DNA from: Corbicula japonica
Taxonomy: Eukaryota; Mollusca; Bivalvia; Venerida; Cyrenidae
Direction of reading: 5' to 3'
Assembly (NCBI GenBank): GCA_038501625.1
Contig: JAZAYU010000225.1
Location: forward strand, 1 to 64,000
Length of the DNA stretch: 64,000 nt
Below the pieces are notes generated by a model that saw only the letters and a program-made list of their open reading frames with translations, had not been told where the DNA came from and did no database searches. This document shows positions 50,101-62,100 of this stretch, piece by piece (position 1 is the stretch's first letter; each line of letters begins with the position of its first letter). The translations under genes and the position numbers were made by a program.

Positions 50101-53100
50101 GAAAATTGTTTTGCAAGTCACTGTTCTGATGCGGTAACCCCTAGCGTATTCATACTCCTTAATTGTGTGTGGCGTCTATTTTGAAATTGATCATTGCATA
50201 TATGTATCCATGCTTTCTTCTCATCTCTACGTTTTGGCTGTGTGGAGAGAATGCCTACAAGCTGTGATTATTCCTGATAGGCATATTTCTCTTCAGGATA
50301 ATGCGTCTTCTGTAGAATAAACCCTTTCACTACTTTATGATGACAAACCTACCACAGGAACCTGAATTTCCATCAGAAAATATCCAGATATGAAATGTAT
50401 GACATTTTCCCCTATATGCATATATATAAGACACAAGGAATGCAACGGATTCGTATCCCACCCATTAACCCGTAACAAGAATTTTCCAGCTACAGCGTTG
50501 ACACGGGGTTTTCTGTAGTATATAATTTCGAAGAAACTAAAATCTACTGGTTTCAATAATTACACCTTATATTTAGTCCTTCTGAAATACGCTATCGGAC
50601 GTTTTTACTACTTTCAATTTTGTCGTCCACTCCATTGCGTAATGTCACACAGGTCATTTAATCAGAACAGAGATTCTAAAAAAAACCCAGGAAAAACCAA
50701 AAAAAGAAAAAGAAGAAGACCACAGGGGAAGTCACTGATTTTATACAGAAACAGGAACTTTACAAAAATTATTTAAAAGTATCTCTAAAAAGCATCTCAG
50801 ATGTTTTTAGCTTCCTTGAAGAAAACATAAAGTATTTATTCGTTGATTTAATTATTCACAAACAGGTTTAGACAATCTTTATTCCAGCCACACCGGTATC
50901 AACCGGGTTTTACATAATACCCCATTTGACCCGGTGTAGAACTGTGTGACGCCACGCAATGGAGTGGACGACAAAACTGAAAGTAGAAACAACGTTTGAT
51001 AGCAAAATCCAGAAGGAGTGTTTATGAGATGTAATTTTTGTAAATAGTATATTTTAGTTTCTTTGTAATGCTTGAGCTGCGATAACTCCGTGTCAACGTT
51101 GAAATTGGAAAATTCTTGTTAAGGGTTAGTGGGTGGGGTACGAATCCGTTGCATTCCTTGTGTCTTATATATATGCATATAGGGGAAAATGTTATACATT
51201 TCGGATCTGAATATTTTCTGATGTAAATTCAGGTTCCTGTGAACCTACGAACGCAATGTTCGTTGAACATCGTGTTATTGTTGGACATTTTAATAACAGT
51301 AAATAATGAAGCATAGTCAGAATATTAACACAATGTATTTCAATTAATTGGCTAGTTTGTTTAAACATGTCTGTCGAAATTTCATTCGATTTTTTTTTGT
51401 TTTTGTTTAACGTATTCACAATGAACAACGATTGTTGAAAAATGTTCAGATAAACGCAGAAAACATCCGATGTGTTGTTTTGGTTACCAACATGATATTC
51501 TGCAGCGCTCTGCAGGCCTGGTGATCAACCCATCTACAGTTGATCATTATGCTTACCTCTTTTGTTGCACGACTGTGGCAGGGGTTTAAGAGTTTATGAA
51601 GGTTTATGGGAAAATATTTTCTTAAAAGAACCTAGAAGCTCGAATTATGTCTTGTATCCCTGTCTCTGTGTTCTTGCTGATTTTAATCCAGGTGCTCTAG
51701 GCTCGGTAAGATCATTGAGTGCCCGCCCTTTGGCTTTGCAATGCTATTAGCTTCTTATCTTTTATATTTTTGTGTGCTTTTGAATGCAACTGTTGAGCGG
51801 ATGGTGGGTTGAAGTTATTTCACCAAGACAACTTGTACTTGTTTTGTGATATGAGGACCTGTTGGGGCAAGTGTAAGTTTGGTGAACCCTAGAACCTGGT
51901 TTAAACCCTCACTGGCAATTGGATTTGCCACTGACCGTTCCAAGGCGTTAACCCCTCGGGTTCTTATTTTCTGTTAATTGTTTGTGGTGTTTTTTAAACT
52001 GATCATTTTATTAACCATGTTGCCACAGGGGGTTTAAACCAGGTTCTAGGGTGCACCAACCTCACACTTGCCCCAACAGGTTCTCATATCACAAGTTGTC
52101 TTGGTGAAACCTATCAAACCCACTTATCGGCTCAACAATGTTGCATGCAAAAGCACACAAACAAAAAAAGTGTTCACTGAACATTTAACAACTCTAGAAA
52201 TTATATAAATTATATAAATTTTAAACTCACATTGGATACATTATTTATTTATTGACATTGACCTCGAGGTTATAGGATAAGATTCAAAAAGAAGTTGTGT
52301 CCAGTTGAATTCTTCTCCAATTCTCTTTTATTTATTACATGTGTACGTAAACTATACGGAATAGTTCTTTTTGTCACTAATAGCACTTGTTAATATATAT
52401 AGTAATTTAAATGTTGTGGAAATAAGCAATGCATGCCCATTAGCAGTTGTTATAATATGTGAGTACCTGTTCGGAACAAAGCACCATAAATACCAATATA
52501 TTTAAGCAACAGCTGATCACATATCCTAACAGGTAGCGAAGTTCGTTGATATCGTTAATATTAAAGGATATATCATTACCTGTCTTGTCTGTTTTCAAAT
52601 TAACAGGCTTCACGTGGAAAAGGCTAGAGAGAACTTTATTAATAATATTTTACTTGAAATGAGCCGGTTCTCGTGTAACCATTGTATGTGATCTGTACAG
52701 CTGTTTGATCTTTTACCCCAACAACCACCACTTCCATATTGGCAGCAAATGTCGAGACTGTAATCAGGAAAATTGGATATTATTTTTGTTCACGTGATTC
52801 CTACTTTGAAAATCTGATGTATTGTTTATTTTGTTATGAGTATTCGAAAGTGTGAATTTGTATTTGAATATTTGACAAAACGGCAGCCGATTAATATTGG
52901 AGGTTTAATGGCGATGAAAATGCTTTTTAACAGGAGTATGGTGCTCTTTATCTGATCAAAATTGGTCCAGAAATTATTGAAAAGTAATAAAAAAAACCTA
53001 CCTTGAACGAGAGATTTTGTGTGCATGATATTCTAAGTCACGTGGTATAGCCACCCTGATTATACTGGATACAGTGACAGATAATTCGTTAAGTTGCTGA

Positions 53101-56100
53101 GTTGGAACAGTCACTGGCTAAATATGTTTGAATTGGTCTTTAAACACCAAACACATAAACAGGCGAAGACGACCCTCATTTTCATTAAAACCAATTCTGG
53201 TAAATACAATCTTCTAATTAATTTTACATTAAGTGGTTTCTGGATGTAACTTACGTGAAATCTTAGCAGAAAAAGGTCTGTACTCTTTTCCGAGAATGTC
53301 ATCAGGCAATACAATAAAATCACCGCCTTTCTTATCTGCACTTATTACTTTCACGCCAATCCTGTCATGTAGGGCTTCAATTTTAAGACCACGATTTTCT
53401 CGTGTCCACGACGTTTTTGTTGCAGTGGTTGCTTGGTATTCCACGGGAATCCTAACCTCTATCTATAAGGAAGAAAAGTTCCGTATTTTTACATATAAAT
53501 GACAACATGCATTTTCGGCAGGAAATTATCATATTTTAACATTGTTAGGTATACAATCAACACAAAGTAGAATCACATGTAAATCATATTACGTAATGCA
53601 TTTTCTCTCCAGAAAAAACAACGACTTTTGCAGTGCAGTGAATTTTATAATTTATAATTATATTTTATGTTATATTATATGTTAAAGTAGCCTAGCCAAT
53701 AATGCACGAGAGACATAATACCTATATTCGTATCCCAAAATAAAGTTCCCTTTTTATTTAAATATCCCTGTAGCATTAATTGTGCTGTGTGGAGGCTGTA
53801 AAAAGTCTCCCCGAACATTTCAATAAGTTTAGTCATTTTAAAGTCGTCGAGCACGACACATATGTATGTCAATATTACTTTCTACTTTTATTCTGTTCAG
53901 TTCTGCCCAATGCTTTCTCGTTTAGTGCAAACCCATTTGTTTATCTGGGAACCATTAGCCGCTTAACATGGAATGGTTTTAATCTGAAAACACCGCCTGA
54001 GGGTTCCATGTTCACCGCCATATGCATTCTATTGTTTGCAGTAGGTACTCTTTACTTGTATAAATATTTAGTTACGCTCAACCCAGCTTTTTGTTTTTCT
54101 CGTTTTCGGTGGCTTTTCCTTTTCATGTATTTGGATTTGCTGTTATGTGAACATTGTGTTACTACCAATAAAGCATGCAGTTTAGAATTATATACATCTC
54201 TTTAACATGTTTTCATTCAATTAAAACATAAGTGTTTGTGTTAATAACACATTTTGAAATAGTGTATGTCAGTGTTTTGATCAAGTCATAACTTTCGATT
54301 CCCCATGCAATATATGAACTTTGAAAGCCACCGAATGATAGTGCCTCTAGCTGGGAGCGAATCCGAACCGTCACGGCGACAGCGCCTAGCCCTGCAATTC
54401 CTGCGACACTACCAGTTGAGCTAACCGGGACAACCCCGACAAAAGGTTGATCGGATAGCCCTGATATACGTTATCACTGCAAGACATCGGTAACGGGTTA
54501 TTTTACTGATAACATTACTGACTATATGTACGGGGAGACTTTTTACGGCCGCCACACTGAACAAATAGCGCTACTGTGAATTTCAAATGATAGTGCCTCT
54601 AGCTGGGAGCGAACATGACATATATCGAAACACCTTTTTACGAGCAGGAATGCAAACGTGTATTTAAATTTAGTGTCCATGCCGCCCAGCCCTATTTGAT
54701 CGTAATTCAATATCAACACTTATATATGTATCGTGCTCAAAGGCGTGATTGAGAACAACACTGATTCAGTGTTATGCATTAAACGGATTCTTTCTATTTT
54801 TTATTGGTAATTATTCCGTACCCGACACAAAGACATACAATGTAACGATGCAACCTACCGCTGTGTCCCGCTTCACAGATACCCAACTGTCTACCTCCTT
54901 GCCTGACAGCTTTCCAGTTATATGGACCTTGGTACCTAACCCCGGGGTGACAATTAAAAGTACGAGCTCAGCACCAGGGTGTTGTATAAATCCCGTGTGG
55001 AACACTTTACCCCAATTATCGCGACCCGCTGTAAAACAACAACAAAATTACAACATTAACATTGTACACTGTTACAAATTAATTTGGGTAATCGGAAAAT
55101 GTGTAATCTAAAATTGCCAGAATGTCAAACGGACATAAAAACAACAAAATTTTTGTTTATGTGATGTTTTGTCATAATTTCAACCAACTATGAATCTGAT
55201 CCTTCCCCAATCCCACAACCAATTTTGATTGGTGTGAGTTTTGAAATAAAATGAAGAAGTAAAAAAAGTGAAGGGGATGTGGTACCTAAATCCAGCCCCA
55301 AAAAAGAATAGAAATAAAATGGAACGTTTTATAAACGTTTCACTCCACCAGGCACTTCTGACCTCACACACCGTCTATCCATCGGCCCCTTAACCACTCA
55401 CGACAATATTTTTATCAAAGAATGTAAGTTTCGTTTGTTTTATAAATTTTGCTTTAGCATTGTAAATAAACTACGCAATGAAAAATTGGGGCAAATTTGG
55501 GTACCACAACCAAAATTGTTTTATTTCTGTGAGTTTTAAAGAGAAAGAACAAACGTATTTTATTGAATCCCCTACCCACCGCACATAAAGCATAAATTTG
55601 TTTTTGGTTTGAGTTTAGAAATATAAGCAATGAAAAAATAAAACAGTGGTTTAGAAAGTATCCCATTCACGTCCCCTCAACCCTGGCCCACTCTGTTTAC
55701 CACTCTACGCTTGTTTAACAAAGTATGTTTGTTTGTTGTGTACTTTTGCTGGCTACGCTAACGCATTATATAAGGAGGGAAAATGCGTGCAAACTTTCGG
55801 TCATCAATTTCTTCGATAAAAATTATCAATTGGTCAAACCGCCAAATTATATTTAACTTGTTCAAAAATTAAAAACAACTTTAAATTTGATTCATTGTCA
55901 AAACATACTGAATTTAAAGAAAACTCTAAACTACTCAGGTTCGTGGCACATGTCACAAGATTTAAAAAAATGCATGTTTACGCATTCCTTTGTAAAGTGT
56001 AAGTAAACATTTTGCATTCAGTAATTCTATACATTATACCTTGTTAAAAGAAGAACATTAGTTTTTCAATTTGAACCAAAAAATGGAATCATGTATAAAA

Positions 56101-59100
56101 TAGTAAATTCTACGTCTTTTAGACTTTCACCAAAACTAGAACAGTTAATTATCCGTCTTGAAGACGTTTACCAAAACTAGAATGTAGAAAACAGTTAATT
56201 ATACATCTTGAAGACGTTTACCAAAACTAGAATGTAGAAAACAGTTAATTATACGTCTTGAAGACGTTTACCAAAACTAGAATGTAGAAAACAGTGAATT
56301 ATACATCTTGAAGACGTTTACCAAAGCTAGAATGTAGAAAACAGTTATTATACGTCTTGAAGACGTTTACCAAAACTAGAATGTAGAAAACAGTAAATTA
56401 TACATCTTGAAGACGTTTACCAAAACTAGAATATAGAAAACAGTTAATTATACATCTTGAAGACGTTTACCAAAACTAGAATGTAGAAAACAGTTAATTA
56501 TACGTCTTGAAGACGTTTACCAGAACTTGAATGTCTAAAGAGTTAATGCTACGTCTTTAAAACTGTAATGTCTAAACAGTTAATTCAACGTCTTTATAAC
56601 AGTAACTATTATATCACCCTTACAGTTTTCCAGGGTTCCCGTGTTATAAATCAACCTCAGTTTAATATCTTGTCCGAGTTTTACAGACGTGGCGGGAACT
56701 TTGTTGCCGTCTGCCTCGACCGCTTGAAACATCACATCATACGGATTCTCTCGGTGTTTCAGATTTGAAGTAACACCTCTGTGAAGCACATTATATAGTA
56801 GTAAACATTTGAGGCACGCCACGGGAATTTTTGTGTCATTTTGTTGTTACTATATTTAGAAAGAACTTTCAAATTTCTATTATTTTCTCATAACAAAACA
56901 GTGATTTTGTTACACATGTTGACAATAAAATGGTATTTTTACCGCGAATTGCATAATAATTAATGTTGTCTGCTCAACTTTATGACGTCGTTTCAAGGAT
57001 TGACGTCAACTGCCCGAAGGTACCTTTTCCTGTGGCGTGCCTCATTTTAATTCAATATTATTATGCATTTGAAGTATAATATATAAATTTATCGACGACT
57101 GAAATGCAGCAATGTTTATATTCTAAGTATCAAAAGTGGCATATTCAGCATAGTGGATACAAATGTTGAAAATGTGTGTTTTTGATAAAAATGATGATTG
57201 AATTTCACGGAGTGGGGATACATTTCTGAGTACACCTTATGGAAACTTTTTGAAAAAGTACAGGGAAAGCCACCAAACACAACAAATATGAGAAAACTGC
57301 AGGCTCGAGTTGATTTAGCCTGTTCTTGGACAGTATTAGAAAACAATATTGATATCCACGCCGCCTAGCACCGGGTTGTTGCAAATCATTATTTACATAA
57401 ATAAATTCTACCAAGTTTGATACATGCCAAAACTCAAAATGGAAAAGATAAAAGATTCGGCTTTTGTTACTCCGAGACCTTGTACAGTGTATGTTTTGCA
57501 GTAGAATGCGCCAAACTTTTAATATCGAGTAAGCCTTGGTTGAGGTTACAGTTTTGAAGCATGTAAGTAACGATCTTGCACCATTCCTTAGAATGCCCAA
57601 GAGGGTCATCATGAAACATTCACCGAGGGTTTTCATATTTATGAGACATGTATTTAATTAATCATAAAAGCCACATTAATACGATGTAAGCATGATTTTT
57701 GTATGTTTGTATAACCTTTATTATCACTTAAGATTTACGTCACCTCATTATGTCTTCGAATAAACATATACAGTAGAAATATAACACACGGCTAAAAGTT
57801 CAGGTTCCGTGATACATAATATTGATACTGATACACATTTGAAATTTAATAGCGTGAATATCATCAAACATCGGAATATAATTTTTACCAAAAGAATAAT
57901 CTAGAAGCTTTTAAGTTTTGTTTGATATGTCGCATACCAAAAATTGAATAAGAAATGCTGTCAGTATAGACGAAATCATATTTATTAGAAATGTTCAATA
58001 TAACGTTCATTTTGGGGTGATTAGGACGTCAAGTCTTTTGTTGACATTGCCTGTGGCCGATGCGCACATCAGTCGATTTACCTTTCTAATATCTCATCGA
58101 ATTGATAATTTAGCACTGGTACTGATTGATTTAGGTGTGTAAACCTTGTATTTTAATGCCTCAGAAAAAAACCCATACTAATCGGCCATAGGCAATTTCA
58201 GAAAAAGACTTGGCATATAATATCACCCAAAAATGGATATCACATTGAACATTTGTTATATTAAAATATTAGTTTGGATAATATGAACAGCATTCTTTAA
58301 TCAAGTAAGGTATGTTAAATATATCAAACAAAACTTTAAAACCTCTAGAGTATTACTTTGTGAAAAGTGTATGCCTATGTTTGATGATACTAGCGCTATT
58401 ACAAAAAGTTCACTGGCAAAACATTTGCCACTTATATGGGCCACCAACTTCACATTTGCCCTAAAAGGTTCTCATATGATCAAACAATTACGAGGTGTCT
58501 GGCGAATTAGCTCAACACGACTTGGCTGTCAAAAAACAAACCAAAAAAAAGAAGCTAATGGCATTGTGAAGCAAGCAAGTAAGTACATGATACATTACTG
58601 AGAACAGAGGCCCTGGAGTCAGAGTTCCTTTAAGAAAATAACGATAAACATGTTACAAACCTAACATAGAGCCAACAAATATATTAAGCAACTTCGGAAA
58701 ACAGGACTCTTATACATACAAACATAACAGCAAGTCAACAAATTTGTCAACCAAATGCGGAATAAAGGACTCTTACAAATTACAAACATAACTGCAAGTC
58801 AACAAATATGTCAATCAAATTTGGAAAACAGGATTCTTATATAATAACAAACCGGAATCTTGAAAACAACAAATATTTTTAATGTAATGTAACTAAATGT
58901 TACTAAACAAAACATGGGCCGTATGAAAGGACAACTTGTATCACTGCTAAGTTTGGCAGATAACACTGGAAGCTTACATATTGCGTTTGCCGTGGTAGAG
59001 GTTCGCCTATGTAATATCGTGGTCTTCACATAAGTGTATATAACTATTTGCTTTTCAGCATTAAACTATGGCTGGTGTAGTTAGGAAAAACAAAGTACAG

Positions 59101-62100
59101 GTAAAACTGAGATAAAAAAGCACAAAGCAGAAAAGAGGACGACTTTTGTTAAGAATGGTTTAATATATATGCTTAATGTAAAACTTTGCACGTACAAACA
59201 GCAGAAAAAAATTAACTAGATATCTACATCGTTATAGTTCCGACTAAATTTAAACATTTAATATATTATATTTTAAAAAATACAATCATAGTAACAAACG
59301 AATACATGTCATCAGTAAGGCCCGCGTTGGGTCGATATGTTAACGTCCATTGACAATCAAACAAAATGCAGTAATGTTCAGTTTCAACCAAATAAAAATG
59401 ATAAATATCTATTAACATTTAAAATACATTTAAAATGTAGCTTTTTTATATTCAACCAATTAAAGTTGCAAGTGAGCATATTCAATCAATTCAAATGTTG
59501 AACATCTGAATATTAACAAAACAAAATGTGGTGAATGTGCACATTCAAAACAATCTCAAAATACACGTGCATATTCATCCAATCAAAATGTGACAAAAGT
59601 ACATATTTAAAGAATAAAAAATGTAGGAAGTGTGCTTGACAACCAATCAATATGCGGCATTCTGCATAATCAGCCAATCACAAGTTTATAATTAGATTTG
59701 TTATTAAGTAAAGATGATAATCAACCTATTAGTGCAAACTCATAAGTTAAAGTTGTAACTCACGTGGTGGCGAAGTTATTGACGGCTACACTCGAGGGTA
59801 GAAGGCTGCTTGTGTCGCAGGTAAATGAATGATAGTCGTTGCTACCGTCAGCCCTTACCATCATTTTATATGTTGTTCCACTCAACTGAAAGTAGATCAA
59901 AAACATTGGAAATTTTCCTAATGTAGCAAAACAGGATGGATCGCACACTTATTTAAATAGATGAAAAGGGAACTTTAGAAGCTATCGAACACGACAAATA
60001 TGAAAATATTGCAGGCTCGGTTTGATTGAGCCTGTTCACGGACAGTAATGGAAATGCATATTACTGCCCACGGCGCCTAAACCTGGGCTGAGCGGAACTT
60101 AATATTTACACCAATTAACAGTACCATTGTGACCATCCCAAACGATGGCGGTAAACATGGAACCTTCAATGCGGTATTTTCAGGTTAATACCATTCTATA
60201 TTCAGCGGCGTATGGTCCCCAGATAAAAGTTTTCTTAAAAATGTATTCGTGTTCATTAATTGATGTTGGATACCAAGTCTCAGCATCGAGTAAGCCCGAA
60301 TATTTTTAACTGTAACTGATTTCATATAAACCAAATCTACATATTACATCTACAAACACTAGATGTAGCATAAATTTAGAGTACTAAGCATTATTGCAAT
60401 AGAATATAATCTTTAAATATGTGTTGTCAAAAAAGTGAAATGTCTTCAAAATGGCACATGTTTTTGTTTCACATTAAAACCCCAGCCCTAAACTTAAGGA
60501 ATAATATACTATTGAAAAATCATATTTGTCCATATAGACTTCAATAAATAAACCCTCTAACAGAACACAAAAGGTTCGATCAAATTCTTTCATATAGACG
60601 GGAGTTTCAATCATAATGTTAAACGAACTTTTAAATATAATGGAGCTATATTTAGCACCTATTTTTGACGTAGCGACCACTTCATGCGCGATCTCGATTT
60701 CTGTGACTTTTCGGAAATCCTACTTTCGCATTTAGTCGCGCGGACCAAATTTATTTTAGTAAATTAAAATTTAATTAGCCCGAACTAATGCTGGAAATTT
60801 GTGTGTATAGTTTAAAATACATGTAATATTTCATACAAGAGCGGGTTAAATTGAAGTAATGCCGCTTTAAACAAGTTTCCAATCATTTATTTTCTGTTAC
60901 TTCAAAATGTTTAGTGCAAAATGCTCATGAACCTGTGAATAAGCTTTCTGTAATTGCTTTATAGGTTTGTTGATTAAGGTTCAAAAAAGTAGGTTTATAT
61001 TTATTTAAAATGCAAGGGAAATCTTCAGTTATGATCTAAATTCAAACTTGGTTTAACAAGAGCTCGCTGACTGTAAAATAATTGAAGTATATATTTAATA
61101 ATACTTACAAATATACAATGCATGCATTGCACGTAATGAGTTAAAGATACTTAAATTCTTGCTTCACATTAATCTTTGAAACAATGTCTCTCCTCATATT
61201 AAAACAATGACAGAATAAACTTTAATTTCATTTATTTATTTATTGATTTTTATTTTATGCTTTCATTGAATTATAGAATTATCCCGGTGAAATAAAAGTT
61301 GTATTTCACTATTTTCAAACAGTGGAATATCATTTTTTTTTATTTTCACTGATTTTTTCACGGTTGGTACCCAAACGCATATTACATACCAAATGAGAAC
61401 GTTTGTTTGTAGGTATGTATTTGAGTTTGTTTAAAGACGCCCTTCGGCAAGCCATATGGGCGTCTGTCTAGAATTAGTTTCTTCTCTTCTTTCTTCTCTG
61501 CTGTTCTGTGATGAATCTGATGATGTCTGTAGTTCTAATGTCTAGTTGCGTAGTCTTTGCTGTTCTGTGATGAATCTGATGATGTCTGTAGTTCTAATGT
61601 CTAGTTGTGTAGTCTTTGATGTTCTGTGATGAATCTGATGATGTCTGTAGTTCTAATGTCTAGTTGTGTAGTCTTTGATGTTCTGTGATGAATCTGATGA
61701 TGTCTGTAGTTCTAATGTCTAGTTGTGTAGTCTTTGATGTTCTGTGATTAATCTGATGATGTCTTTAGTTCTAATGTCTAGTTGTGCAGTCTTTGATTTC
61801 TGTGATGAAGTCTGAAATTTGATGTCTAGTTGTGAAGTCTGCGAAGTTGTTTTCTATTGAATGATACAATCGAAATCTATTGGTTGGGTGTCTGTTATTA
61901 TATTTAGTAATCTTCCTTTGTCTGTTGACCTAGTTGTCTTAACCTGGATTTCTGGCTTCTGTGCGTTGTCTGTATTTATCCGTACCGGGTCTTCTCCTTC
62001 GTCGATGGGAGAGTCCCTCTCCCCGTCTCCGCAAACGTCCCACCCACAAACACGCAACATCGATGAAGCTTCCTCCCGCCTGTGGCCATACTAGCCAAAG

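Noticed and set aside
50335..51428. Minus-strand open frames between 50335 and 51428
   Set aside because: They lie in or beside the arms of the fold-back element and do not match IgGFc or any other domain.
54859..55028. 54811-55005 as a single-exon ORF ending ...VFVSGTE
   Set aside because: The donor GTAGGT after DTA joins in phase to the next IgGFc exon; the remaining codons are intron.
60474..60680. Minus-strand frame as the missing gene 2 exon
   Set aside because: No acceptor and donor pair gives the required 3n+2 length in that frame, and the sequence is not recognisable.
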